A DNA stretch of 35,005 nucleotides, taken from contig NZ_CAMDRA010000018.1 of assembly GCF_945906275.1 (NCBI RefSeq), forward strand, positions 1 through 35,005. Direction: 5' to 3'. Each line of letters begins with the position of its first letter. The stretch's first letter is position 1. Origin of the DNA: Dongia mobilis (GTDB taxonomy: Bacteria > Pseudomonadota > Alphaproteobacteria > Dongiales > Dongiaceae). Positions 1-8,624 of the stretch are shown here, piece after piece. Under the pieces are notes generated by a model. That model saw only the letters and a list, made by a program, of their open reading frames with translations, made no database searches and was not told the DNA's origin. A program made the translations under genes and the position numbers.

Positions 1-594
1 TATGGCGCCACCGCCGGCTATCTCGGTGGGCGTATTGACGATCTCATGATGCGCTTCGTCGATATCCTCCTGAGCGTCCCGTTCATGTTCCTGGTGATCA
101 TGATCAATGTCAGTCTGAGCGATTGGCTGGGCTGGTGGCTCGACGCTTGGTTAGGCGGGTGGCTAACCGCGAAGAATCTTTCGCTGTTCCTTGCTGTCGT
201 CATCACCCTGTGGCTGACGCCAGCCGTCATCGCGCGGGGCCAGGCGGTCAGCCTCCGGAACCGCGAATTCGTCGAGGCGGCGCGGGCCGGTGGTATGAGC
301 AGTTGGCAGATCATCTGGCAGCACGTAGTACCAAACTCTGTCAATGTGGTGATCGTCTATTCCAGCCTGCTCGTGCTCGAAGCGATTCTCACAGAGAGTT
401 TCCTCTCCTTTCTGGGTATCGGTGTTCAGGCGCCGGCGGCGAGTTGGGGCACGTTGATTTCCGATGGCGCCAGGGAGTTGGAAACAGATGCCAGCCTGCT
501 GCTGCTGCCCGGCGCGTTCCTCGCCCTGACACTGTTCTGCCTCAACTACATCACCGACGGATTGCGCGATGCCTTCGATCCCAATGAGCGCTGA
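1..594 (+). CDS. Peptide ABC transporter permease, DppC/OppC-like (5' end outside window)
   Basis: This is the C-terminal part of an inner-membrane permease of the DppC/OppC family, which forms half of the channel of a peptide (or nickel/glutathione-type) importer. The reading frame is already open at base 1 (YGATAGYLGGRIDDLMMR), so the true start lies upstream; the first ATG at 46 is internal. The sequence shows several hydrophobic segments and the cytoplasmic EAA loop that contacts the ATPase (EAARAGG near 276-296, then the HVVPN end of the loop). It ends in the usual DppC tail ([19 protein letters not shown]). The stop overlaps the next gene, an ATPase of the same system. The substrate cannot be read from the permease, but two peptidase genes further down the operon favour peptides. 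Confidence 0.93.
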   Translation, partial: YGATAGYLGGRIDDLMMRFVDILLSVPFMFLVIMINVSLSDWLGWWLDAWLGGWLTAKNLSLFLAVVITLWLTPAVIARGQAVSLRNREFVEAARAGGMSSWQIIWQHVVPNSVNVVIVYSSLLVLEAILTESFLSFLGIGVQAPAASWGTLISDGARELETDASLLLLPGAFLALTLFCLNYITDGLRDAFDPNER

Positions 595-1585
595 GGCGAT
601 GAACGCCGGAATGGCCGCACCGCTGCTCGCGGTGGATGGTCTCACCGTGCGATTCAAACTGCCGCAGGGCTGGGTGACGGCGGTCGACAAGGTGGCTTTC
701 AGCATCCAGCCGGGCGAGATCGTCGGCATCGTTGGTGAATCAGGCTCTGGTAAGAGCCAGATCCTGCTCTCGATCATGGGCCTGCTCGCCAGCAACGGCC
801 GCGCCAGCGGCAGCGTGCGCTTTCGCGGCAACGAAATCCTCAACCGGCCGGCGGATGAACTCGACGGCATCCGCGGATCCACCTTGTCGATGATCTTCCA
901 GGATCCGATGACCTCGCTCAATCCCTATATGCGGGTGAGCCAACAATTGACCGAGGTGTTGACAACCCATCAGGGCATGTCGGAAACGCAGGCGTTTAAC
1001 ACCGCCACGGCGATGCTGGACCGCGTGCGCATTCCGGATGCGCGCCGCCGCATCGGTCTCTATCCCCATGAATTCTCCGGTGGCATGCGCCAGCGCGTCA
1101 TGATCGCCATGGCGCTTTTGTGCCGGCCCGCCTTGCTGCTGGCGGACGAACCTACCACGGCGCTTGACGTCACCGTGCAGGCACAGATTCTGGAACTGAT
1201 TGCCGAACTCGGACGCGATCTCGGCACCTCGGTCGCTATCGTGACGCATGATCTGGGCGTCATCGCACGGCTCTGCGACCGCGTGATCGTGCTCTATGGC
1301 GGCCGCATCATGGAGGAAGGCAAGGTCGATGATATTTTCCACGACACACGCCATCCCTATACCGGCGGCCTGCTCGCGGCCACACCAAGGCTGGATGCGG
1401 CGACCCATGGGGAATTGGTCACCATTCCTGGCCAGCCACGCGCGGCGATGGGGGATCTGCCAGGGTGCCCATTTGCGCCGCGCTGCGCCTTGAAGGCTGA
1501 CATCTGTACGGCGGAGATGCCGCCAATCGTGACTGGACCCAGCGGCCACCGCCTCGCCTGCCATCTGCGCGAGGTGCGCTCATGA
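569..1585 (+). CDS. Peptide ABC transporter ATP-binding protein, DppD/OppD-like
   Basis: One of the two nucleotide-binding subunits that energise the peptide importer at the inner face of the membrane. Visible motifs are Walker A GESGSGKS (residues 56-63), the Q-loop IFQDP, the ABC signature FSGGMRQRV (169-177), Walker B LLLADEP (189-195), and the H-loop THDLG. The C-terminal oligopeptide/dipeptide extension contains the Cys-rich [15 protein letters not shown] stretch typical of DppD/OppD. At 338 residues the length is normal. Four in-frame ATGs lie near the start (569, 584, 599, 611); none has a clear Shine-Dalgarno sequence, so the exact start is uncertain. All but the last two overlap or touch the permease end, implying translational coupling. 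The 3' end overlaps the next gene by 4 bases (ATGA). Confidence 0.93.
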   Translation: MPSIPMSAEAMNAGMAAPLLAVDGLTVRFKLPQGWVTAVDKVAFSIQPGEIVGIVGESGSGKSQILLSIMGLLASNGRASGSVRFRGNEILNRPADELDGIRGSTLSMIFQDPMTSLNPYMRVSQQLTEVLTTHQGMSETQAFNTATAMLDRVRIPDARRRIGLYPHEFSGGMRQRVMIAMALLCRPALLLADEPTTALDVTVQAQILELIAELGRDLGTSVAIVTHDLGVIARLCDRVIVLYGGRIMEEGKVDDIFHDTRHPYTGGLLAATPRLDAATHGELVTIPGQPRAAMGDLPGCPFAPRCALKADICTAEMPPIVTGPSGHRLACHLREVRS

Positions 1586-2571
1586 GCGAGACCCTGCTCA
1601 AGGTCGATCATCTAAAGGTTCATTTTCCGATGCGCGCGACGCATCTCTTCGGCGGGCAAGGTGCACCGGTGCGCGCGGTCGACGGCGTGTCCCTCGACCT
1701 CAAGGCCGGCGAGACGCTGGGCATCGTCGGTGAATCCGGTTGCGGCAAGACCACGCTCGGCCGCGCCATCCTGCGCCTCATCGAGCCCACGGACGGCCGC
1801 GTGCTGTGGATGGGGCAGGATCTGCTGGGACTTGGCGCAGGACATTTGCGCGAAGCGCGTCGTCACATGCAGATCATCTTCCAGGATCCACTGGCCTCGC
1901 TCGATCCCCGGATGTCGGTCGAGACCATCATCGGCAAGCCCCTGCGCATCTTCCATCCGGAGTTGAGCCGCAAACAGGTGCGCGAACGCGTGCTGGAAAC
2001 CATGCAGCAGGTGGGCCTTGCCCCCAGCATGGCCAACCGGTTCCCGCATGAATTTTCCGGCGGCCAGTGCCAGCGCATCGGCATCGCCCGCGCCATCATC
2101 CTCAAGCCCAAGCTCATCGTCTGCGACGAACCGGTCTCGGCCCTCGATGTCTCGATCCAGGCGCAGATCATCAATCTGCTGATGCAGATCCAGCGCGATC
2201 TCGGCCTTTCACTCCTGTTCATCTCGCACAATCTTGCGGTCGTGCGCCATATCAGCCACCGCGTGATGGTGCTCTATCTCGGCAAGGTGATGGAGATCGC
2301 CGACCGCGACGATCTCTATGCAAGACCTCTCCATCCCTATACCGAGGCGCTGATCTCCGCCGTGCCGATCGCCGATCCGCGCACGGAACGGGGCCGGGAG
2401 CGCCTGCTGCTGGAAGGCGATCTACCGTCACCGATCAATCCACCATCCGGCTGTCGCTTCCAGTCGCGCTGCCCGAGGGCGACCGAGATCTGCGGGCAGG
2501 CCGAGCCACCGCTGGTGGGCTATGGTAAGAACCATCTCGCCGCCTGCCATCATATCCAAGTACAAGATTGA
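1582..2571 (+). CDS. Peptide ABC transporter ATP-binding protein, DppF/OppF-like
   Basis: The second ATPase subunit of the peptide importer, pairing with the DppD-like protein encoded just upstream. It carries Walker [10 protein letters not shown] (50-58), the Q-loop IFQDP (99-103), the signature FSGGQCQR (158-165), Walker B LIVCDEP (178-184), the D-loop SALDVS and the H-loop SHNLAVV. It ends with the family extension containing [11 protein letters not shown]. The 329-residue length is normal. Its start overlaps the preceding stop as ATGA (1582-1585), so the pair is translationally coupled. The following peptidase gene begins within a few bases of its stop, extending the operon from uptake to intracellular peptide breakdown. 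Confidence 0.94.
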   Translation: MSETLLKVDHLKVHFPMRATHLFGGQGAPVRAVDGVSLDLKAGETLGIVGESGCGKTTLGRAILRLIEPTDGRVLWMGQDLLGLGAGHLREARRHMQIIFQDPLASLDPRMSVETIIGKPLRIFHPELSRKQVRERVLETMQQVGLAPSMANRFPHEFSGGQCQRIGIARAIILKPKLIVCDEPVSALDVSIQAQIINLLMQIQRDLGLSLLFISHNLAVVRHISHRVMVLYLGKVMEIADRDDLYARPLHPYTEALISAVPIADPRTERGRERLLLEGDLPSPINPPSGCRFQSRCPRATEICGQAEPPLVGYGKNHLAACHHIQVQD

Positions 2572-2573
2572 CC

Positions 2574-4421
2574 ATGACCAAGCCCTTCGACCTCGCCGAA
2601 TTCGATCCATTCCTGGATCGGCTGCTCGATCTGCCGACCATCTACACCGCCGGCCTCTCGCCGGACGGGACCCAGCTTGCCTGGATCTGGTCGAAACTCG
2701 GCCCCACCACGCAGCTCTGGTGGCAGCCGGCCGATGGCAGCGCTGCGCCGCGCTGCCTGGTCGATGATGGCCGCGATTGCGACGATCTCATCTGGGCGCG
2801 CGACAGCCGCTCGATCATCGTCGGCCAGTCGAGCGGCGGCGATGAGCGCACCAGCCTGTTGCAGGTCTTTCTCGATGGGAGGCCCGCCCGGCGCCTGACG
2901 CCGGAGGAGCCCGACTATTACATCCATGGCGGCCAACTGCTGGCGGACAACCGGCACCTGGTCTATGTCGCCAATGTCGATCCCGAGACCGGTGAGGAGA
3001 TCGAGCCGACTTTGGTCTATCGCCACGATATCGAGACCGGCACGAAGCGTGTGCTGGCGCGTCCCGAGAAGGCAGCTTTCATGTGGCCCGCCGTCTCGCC
3101 CGATGACAGGCATGTGCTCTATGAGCGCAAGGATCGCGATCCCTCTGGCTGCCAGCTCTGGCTCGCGACCGTGGATGGCAGGGACGACCGCGAGATCGTC
3201 AATGTCGGCGACAAGGCCAAGGTCGACGGTGCCTGGACGCCGGACGGACAGCACATCGTGCTGGCGGCGGAGGGAAAGCCGCATCGCCGCATCGGCCTCT
3301 ATCACCTGGAAGATGGCCGCATCGACTGGCTGCTCGACGATCCTACCCGCAATATCGAGGATGCCGTCTGGCTGCGCCGCACCGAGCATCTCATCATCGA
3401 GGAAGTGCGCGACGCCCGTGCGGTGATCTCACTGCTCGATCCGGCGACGCGATTGGAACAGCCGTTCAAGCCCGGCGCCGGCACCTTCGATCCCATCGGC
3501 ATGACCGCCGATGGTCATTGGGTTGCCTGGCACTATGCCGCGCAATTTCCGACACGGCTGGTGCGGCTGGAGAAAGCGGCGCCTTATGCCGTGGCGGGTG
3601 TCTTGGCCGAGCATCCGACGCGACCCGGCATCGCCGCTTCGGACCTGGCCGCGGCGGAAGATTATCGCTGGAAATCCGTGGATGGGCTCGACATCCAGGG
3701 TTGGCTCTACCGCGCGAAACAACCGCGCGGCACGATCCTGCTGGTCCATGGCGGTCCCACCCATCACGACGAAGACGAGTTCGATGTCGAGATCCAGTAT
3801 TACGTCGCCTGCGGCTTCCATGTGCTGACGCCGAACTATCGTGGTTCCACCGGCTTCGGCCTTGCCTATGAGGAGTCGATCAAGCAACAGGGCTGGGGCG
3901 GGCTGGAACAGGCGGATATCCGCGCTGGGGCCGAGGAACTGATCCGCGACGGCATTGCCGAACGGGGCCGCATCGGCATCACCGGCACCTCCTATGGCGG
4001 CTATTCCTCCTGGTGGGCGATCACGCATTTCCCGACCGACATCATCGCCGCCGCGGCCCCCATCTGCGGTATGACCGATCTTGTGGTCGATTACGAAACC
4101 ACGCGCCCGGATCTCAGACCCTATTCCGAGGAGATGATGGGTGGCTCGCCGCAACAGGCGCCAGAGCGCTACCGGGAACGCTCGCCCATCCATTTCGTCG
4201 GCGACATCAAGGGCAAGCTGCTGATCATCCAGGGCGACAATGACCCCAATGTGACGCCGCAGAATGTAACTGACGTTATTTCGCGGCTGAAGGGCGCCGG
4301 CATCGATTATGAACTGCTGACCTTCGACGATGAGGGCCACGGCATCGGCCGGCCCGCGAACCAGCGCATCCTTTATCGCCGCATCGCCGATTTCTTCGCG
4401 CGGGCCTTTGCCACATCATGA
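2574..4421 (+). CDS. S9 family serine peptidase (prolyl oligopeptidase / acylaminoacyl-peptidase type), first of two
   Basis: A serine exopeptidase or oligopeptidase of family S9 that probably cleaves short peptides in the cytoplasm; no signal peptide or N-terminal membrane segment is present. The N-terminal two thirds has repeated SPDG/DDR-type blades of a beta-propeller that gates access to the active site. The C-terminal alpha/beta hydrolase domain shows the nucleophile motif GTSYGGY with Ser473, Asp557 in GDNDPNV and His589 in DEGHG, so the triad is complete. I chose ATG 2574 (615 residues). A TTG at 2568 is in frame and would overlap the DppF stop as TTGA; neither has a strong ribosome site. 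The gene sits in the peptide importer operon and overlaps the second peptidase by 4 bases. The residue cleaved is unknown. Confidence 0.93.
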   Translation: MTKPFDLAEFDPFLDRLLDLPTIYTAGLSPDGTQLAWIWSKLGPTTQLWWQPADGSAAPRCLVDDGRDCDDLIWARDSRSIIVGQSSGGDERTSLLQVFLDGRPARRLTPEEPDYYIHGGQLLADNRHLVYVANVDPETGEEIEPTLVYRHDIETGTKRVLARPEKAAFMWPAVSPDDRHVLYERKDRDPSGCQLWLATVDGRDDREIVNVGDKAKVDGAWTPDGQHIVLAAEGKPHRRIGLYHLEDGRIDWLLDDPTRNIEDAVWLRRTEHLIIEEVRDARAVISLLDPATRLEQPFKPGAGTFDPIGMTADGHWVAWHYAAQFPTRLVRLEKAAPYAVAGVLAEHPTRPGIAASDLAAAEDYRWKSVDGLDIQGWLYRAKQPRGTILLVHGGPTHHDEDEFDVEIQYYVACGFHVLTPNYRGSTGFGLAYEESIKQQGWGGLEQADIRAGAEELIRDGIAERGRIGITGTSYGGYSSWWAITHFPTDIIAAAAPICGMTDLVVDYETTRPDLRPYSEEMMGGSPQQAPERYRERSPIHFVGDIKGKLLIIQGDNDPNVTPQNVTDVISRLKGAGIDYELLTFDDEGHGIGRPANQRILYRRIADFFARAFATS

Positions 4422-6226
4422 CCCAGCAATTCACCGATCTTGCAGCTAGCTGGTCGCGCTATGGCGTGAGCTGGACGCCCCATGTCTCCAAGGACGGGCG
4501 GATGCTGGCCTGGTCCTGGAGCGGGCCCACTGACAGCGCCGATGTATGGGTGGCGCCGACCGATGGCTCGGCCTTGCCGCGCCGCGTCATCGAGGGCGGC
4601 GACCATTTCTTCGTCAACGGCATCAGCGCCGATGGCAGCATGCTCATCCTGGCGCAGGGGAAGGGCGGCAACGAGCATGATCGGCTGTTCCGCCTCGATC
4701 TCGCGGCGGGCGGTGCGCCCGTGGCGTTGACGCCGGCGCAGGGTGATCATTACGTCTTTGGCGGCGTGCTGCATCCCGATGGCCGCTCGCTGCTCTACAC
4801 GGCCGACTATGACTATGAAAAGGGTGCCGTCACCGATGGGTCCTGGCTTTATGTCCAGGACCTCGCGACCGGCGCGCGCCGCGTGCTGGCCCGCGCCCAT
4901 TCCATCGTCGATCGCAGCCCCGAGATCAGCCCCGATGGCATGCGCGTGCTCTATCATCGCGGCGACATTCATCCGGCTGGCACGCAGGTCTGGCTGGTGA
5001 ATTGGGACGGGTCCGGCGACCGCGAGATCTACAGCGCCGGCGAGCGCCTGCGCGCCTATGGGTATTGGCTGGATGACAGCCGAATCCTGCTGCTGGCGGA
5101 GACCGAGTCGCATATGCGGCTTGGCATCCTCGATATCGATGGCGACGCGATCGAGTGGATCATCGATGACCCGGAACGCGGCATCGAGAATGTGGTCGTC
5201 GGTCATGACGGAACTGAGGCCATGCTGGTGGAGTTTGTGGAGGGCCGCTTGACGCCCTGGCTGCTCGACCTCGAAACCTATCAGGCGCGCAGGGTCGAGC
5301 TTGCCGGCCGGAGCATCCTCCCGCTCCAGCAATGCCCCGACGGGAGCTGGATCGTCGAGACCTACACCTCAAGCGGGCCCCATGCGTTCCTGCGTCTCGA
5401 TCCGGCGACCAATGGCGCCGTGCTGCTGGCATCCCAACCTGAACAGCGCAGCTACGTCACGGCCCAGGATTTCCGCTGGGTCTCCAGCGATGGCGAAAAG
5501 GTGCAGGGCTGGCTCTATGAGCCTGCCAGTGAGAGCCGCGGTCTCATCGTCTGGGTCCATGGCGGCCCGACCTGGCACAGCGAGGATTGGGCAAATCCGG
5601 TTTTGCAGTTCTTGGTGCAGGCGGGATTCACCGTGCTCGACCCCAATTACCGCGGGTCGACCGGCTTTGGCCGGCGCTTCCGGGAACTGATCAAGGAGGA
5701 TGGCTGGGGTGGCCGCGAACAGGATGATATCCGCGCCGGCATCGAGGCGCTCATCGCTGCTGGCAAGGCGCGGCGCGGCTGCATCGGCGTCGCCGGCCTT
5801 TCCTATGGCGGCTATTCATCCTGGGTGGCGATCACGCGCTTTGCCGATTTGGTCGATGCGGCCTCACCCATCTGCGGCATGTATGAACTCGGCATCGATT
5901 ATCACAATACCGAGATGCCCCATGGCCGCGCCTATAGCGAGGAGATAATGGGCGGCACGCCGGAACAGTTTCCGGACCGCTATTTCAACGCCTCGCCGCG
6001 GAACTTCGTGGACCGGATCAAGGGACGACTGATGATCGTTCACGGTCTGAGCGACAGCAATGTCTCGCCCACCAATACCGAGGCCGCGGTCAAGGATCTC
6101 GATGCCCGCAACATTTCCTACCGGCTGCTGACTTTTCCCGATGAAGGCCATGGCATCTACAAGGCCGGCAACCGCGCCCGCTGGCTGGAAGAGATGGCTG
6201 ATTTCTTCGCGACGTCGTTCACCTGA
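4418..6226 (+). CDS. S9 family serine peptidase, second of two tandem paralogues
   Basis: A second S9 peptidase, clearly homologous to the gene before it (same propeller-plus-hydrolase layout, matching HGGPT, YRGSTGFG and PICGM blocks) but diverged across most of its length. It is complete in its catalytic parts: Ser462 in GLSYGGY, Asp546 in HGLSDSNV and His578 in DEGHG. It has no signal peptide, so it should act on peptides already imported. Its ATG overlaps the preceding stop (ATGA, 4418-4421). This is the last gene of the operon. Its stop is one base from the stop of the convergent methyltransferase gene, leaving no room for a separate terminator. Two paralogues side by side suggest split specificity, for example different N-terminal residues or lengths; this is an inference. 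Confidence 0.92.
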   Translation: MTQQFTDLAASWSRYGVSWTPHVSKDGRMLAWSWSGPTDSADVWVAPTDGSALPRRVIEGGDHFFVNGISADGSMLILAQGKGGNEHDRLFRLDLAAGGAPVALTPAQGDHYVFGGVLHPDGRSLLYTADYDYEKGAVTDGSWLYVQDLATGARRVLARAHSIVDRSPEISPDGMRVLYHRGDIHPAGTQVWLVNWDGSGDREIYSAGERLRAYGYWLDDSRILLLAETESHMRLGILDIDGDAIEWIIDDPERGIENVVVGHDGTEAMLVEFVEGRLTPWLLDLETYQARRVELAGRSILPLQQCPDGSWIVETYTSSGPHAFLRLDPATNGAVLLASQPEQRSYVTAQDFRWVSSDGEKVQGWLYEPASESRGLIVWVHGGPTWHSEDWANPVLQFLVQAGFTVLDPNYRGSTGFGRRFRELIKEDGWGGREQDDIRAGIEALIAAGKARRGCIGVAGLSYGGYSSWVAITRFADLVDAASPICGMYELGIDYHNTEMPHGRAYSEEIMGGTPEQFPDRYFNASPRNFVDRIKGRLMIVHGLSDSNVSPTNTEAAVKDLDARNISYRLLTFPDEGHGIYKAGNRARWLEEMADFFATSFT

Positions 6227-6227
6227 T

Positions 6228-7814
6228 TTACCAGCGCGTGTTGCCAGGGCGCATGTCCGCGGCGCCAAGGCGAATGGGAAAACGGTCGCGCAAGGCGGCA
6301 TCGCGCGCTGGATCGATATGATCCGGGTAATGCTGCGCCATGATCTTCTGCACCGCTTTGTGCGCCGTCGCGATGATTTCCGGTGCGCCGCGGTATTCCC
6401 ATTCCGAGAGCGATGTGCGGTCGGCCACTTTCGGATAGAGGAATTCCGATTGCATGAGGCTCAGCGTCTGCGGGCTACCGAGGTAATGGCCGGGTCCCAT
6501 CACCGTCTCGCGGATGGTCTCGAAGGACAAGGTTTCGTCATTGACCTCGATCCCGCGCAAGGCGCGTTGCACGGCGCCAAGCAGGTCGTTGTCCAGCAGC
6601 ATCGCTTCGAGAGAACAGCCGAGCAGGCTGCCCATCATGCCCGCGCATTCGCCGATCATATTGCTGCCGGCCATGGCGCTGAGCGCGATGGTGAGGCCCT
6701 TTTCGTACCCCGCCTGGTAGTCCGGCCGCTTCGCATCGGTCATGCCGGCGGCGACGATGCCGGGCAGGCCGTAGAAGCGCGCAATCTGGCCGGCCGCCGC
6801 CTGCAACACCGCTTCCTCCCCACTGCCGCCGGTGAAGGCGCCGGTACGGAGATCAGCCACGAAAGTCCAGGGGCCGAAATCGACCGGGCTGCCGGGCCGT
6901 ATCAGATTGACGACCACCACGATGGCGATGGCCTCGGCGGTGCATTGCGCCAAGGCGCCGGCGAGGGCAGCGGGTGCTGTCGCCCCGGCCTGGGGCGCGG
7001 TGCAAGCCGAAATGGGGAGGCCGCGCCGGGCCGCTTCAATCAGCACCGCCGTGGTATCAGGCCCAAAGCGCAAGGGCGAGACCACCGGGCAGAGGCCGAT
7101 GGCGGCGAAAGGCGCCTTGGCGAAGGCACCCTCGGCGCCCAGCACCGTGTCCCAGACGTCGATCACATCGGCCACCGTGCTGGGATCGGCCAGCGACACG
7201 CTGAACGGCTTGGTGGTCCCGGCCGCCCCGGCATAGGCGATGTTGATCGCATGCAGGCGCGAATCTTCGCAGATATCGTTGGCGATCACCGTCTGGCCGC
7301 AGAAATCGATATGGTCGAGATAGTCGGCCATGCGGAAGAAATCATAGAGATCGACCAGGGTCGACGGGCGATAGGCGCCGGTCAGCGCATCGACCACGCG
7401 CACCGCCTCGCCGGAGGTCGCAAAGAAGACCCGGTTGCCGCCACTATGGACATCCTGGCCCGGCTTGCGGCCGTGATAGAAGATTTCCTTCGCGGCCAGT
7501 CCGATCATCTCCTCGACCAGGCCGCGCGGGAAAAGCAGCCGCCCTTCCGGGCTCATGCGGCAGCCCTTGGCGCAGGCAAGCTCGATGAGGTCGGCCGGCG
7601 CCTGGCCCATGCCGATCTTCTCGAGGATGTCGAGTACGGCGGCGTGGATGCGCGTCATGTCCAGATCGCTCAAGGGCCGGTAGGTGCCGCCGGGCAGGCC
7701 CGGGCGCACGGCGCTGGATTTTCCCGCAGTCTGCCTTGCGATCACCCGGGCATGGCGCCCGCCGGCCAGGCCATGACTCGCGTGGCCCGGCACGGTGATT
7801 TCAGCGACTGTCAT
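6228..7814 (-). CDS. Trimethylamine methyltransferase (MttB) superfamily protein, non-pyrrolysine
   Basis: A member of the MttB superfamily, TIM-barrel enzymes that move a methyl group from a quaternary or tertiary amine to a corrinoid protein. The C-terminal block (HYPDHIDPARDAALRDRF) and the Gly-rich core around EECAGMMGSLLG-type sequence fit the family. The frame is open throughout with no in-frame amber codon, so it is the non-pyrrolysine type; known relatives act on glycine betaine, proline betaine or carnitine. I start it at ATG 7814 because GGAGG lies five bases upstream (7820-7824, read on the minus strand); an ATG at 7826 is also in frame. The predicted length is 528 residues. No corrinoid protein or corrinoid-dependent partner is encoded nearby. 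It is divergent from a BetI-like TetR gene, its likely regulator. Confidence 0.88.
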   Translation of the reverse strand: MTVAEITVPGHASHGLAGGRHARVIARQTAGKSSAVRPGLPGGTYRPLSDLDMTRIHAAVLDILEKIGMGQAPADLIELACAKGCRMSPEGRLLFPRGLVEEMIGLAAKEIFYHGRKPGQDVHSGGNRVFFATSGEAVRVVDALTGAYRPSTLVDLYDFFRMADYLDHIDFCGQTVIANDICEDSRLHAINIAYAGAAGTTKPFSVSLADPSTVADVIDVWDTVLGAEGAFAKAPFAAIGLCPVVSPLRFGPDTTAVLIEAARRGLPISACTAPQAGATAPAALAGALAQCTAEAIAIVVVVNLIRPGSPVDFGPWTFVADLRTGAFTGGSGEEAVLQAAAGQIARFYGLPGIVAAGMTDAKRPDYQAGYEKGLTIALSAMAGSNMIGECAGMMGSLLGCSLEAMLLDNDLLGAVQRALRGIEVNDETLSFETIRETVMGPGHYLGSPQTLSLMQSEFLYPKVADRTSLSEWEYRGAPEIIATAHKAVQKIMAQHYPDHIDPARDAALRDRFPIRLGAADMRPGNTRW

Positions 7815-7865
7815 CGGATCCTCCATCGCAACTGTCGGCTAAATCCTCTGTCTTTGCATGGTAAT

Positions 7866-7897
7866 TGTCAATATAATTGTATGAACATTCATTCATA
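7866..7897. promoter_or_regulatory. Divergent control region with TATAAT and an 18-bp inverted repeat
   Basis: The 120 bases between the MttB-like and TetR genes are much richer in A+T than their surroundings. They contain a perfect TATAAT (7872-7877, plus strand) placed to drive the TetR gene. Next to it is an inverted repeat TATGAA-N6-TTCATA (7880-7897); a shorter one, ATGAA-CA-TTCAT (7881-7892), shares its left arm. The position, overlapping or just downstream of the -10 box, would suit autorepression by the TetR protein and control of the methyltransferase gene. No convincing -35 box was found for either direction. Confidence 0.45.
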
Positions 7898-7934
7898 ATT
7901 TGACTTGCGGATCTGCATCGCCGATGCTGGCGAT

Positions 7935-8618
7935 ATGGAAAATGTCGACTCACAGGCTGAAAAGGCGCGGTGGCGCGGCCGGGCCAAGCCCCAGGCGGCG
8001 GAAGCCAAGCGGGCCCAGCGCCAACAGCAGCTGATCCTGGCTGCCATCGACTGCATCAGCCGCAAGGGCATCGGCGATACCACTGTCGCAGATATCGCGC
8101 GCGTGGCCGATATGGCGGTGGGGTCGATCACGCAATATTTCACCGGTAAGGACGCCCTGTTCTCGGCGGCCTTGCAGCAGATGGCCCAGGAATTCGAAAC
8201 TGCCTGGCGCGCCGACATGGCCCTCGCCGGCACCCATGACGCGGCTGCGCGGCTGCGCGCCTTCCTGCTCGCCTATTTCCGTGCCGATGTCTGCCAGCGC
8301 AAGAAGGTCGCGGTCTGGTTCGCCTATTGGGGCGAAGTGCGCGCCCGCCCGCGCTACCGTGCCATCTGCGCCGAATTCGATTTGGTGCATGACACCATGC
8401 TGCGCGACCTCTGCGCCAGCCTGATCCAGGAAGGCGGCTATGCGGAGCTCGATCCGGCCCGCACCGCCAAGACTCTGGCGGCGCTGGCGCAGGGTCTGTG
8501 GCTAGAGCATCTTACCGGCAGCGACGGCCTTTCGCGTGACGAATTGTCTATGCACGCGCTCCTGGGCCTGCGCGCGCTCTTCCCGCACGATGCGGATGCC
8601 TTCGCGGACCCAGCTTGA
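7935..8618 (+). CDS. TetR-family transcriptional regulator (BetI-like)
   Basis: A TetR-type repressor. The N-terminal helix-turn-helix is clear (QQLILAAIDCISRKG, then TTVADIARVADMAVGSITQYF, about residues 28-72), followed by a ligand-binding domain with the WFAYWGEVRARP stretch found in BetI-like proteins. I start at ATG 7935 (227 residues); a TTG at 7905 is in frame but less likely and would overlap the candidate operator region. It is divergent from the MttB-family gene and probably controls it, sensing a substrate such as a betaine or choline-like compound; the ligand is an inference. A second protein with the same architecture and the same WxxxWGE motif is encoded at 29370-30011. Confidence 0.9.
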   Translation: MENVDSQAEKARWRGRAKPQAAEAKRAQRQQQLILAAIDCISRKGIGDTTVADIARVADMAVGSITQYFTGKDALFSAALQQMAQEFETAWRADMALAGTHDAAARLRAFLLAYFRADVCQRKKVAVWFAYWGEVRARPRYRAICAEFDLVHDTMLRDLCASLIQEGGYAELDPARTAKTLAALAQGLWLEHLTGSDGLSRDELSMHALLGLRALFPHDADAFADPA

Positions 8619-8624
8619 ACCGCG

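Noticed and set aside
6228-7814. A pyrrolysine-containing trimethylamine methyltransferase
   Set aside because: There is no in-frame amber codon, so it belongs to the non-pyrrolysine branch.
6141-7898. A 585-codon plus-strand frame over the MttB-like gene
   Set aside because: It overlaps the end of the S9 peptidase and the whole methyltransferase gene and shows no domain; the minus-strand gene has a good ribosome site and family motifs.
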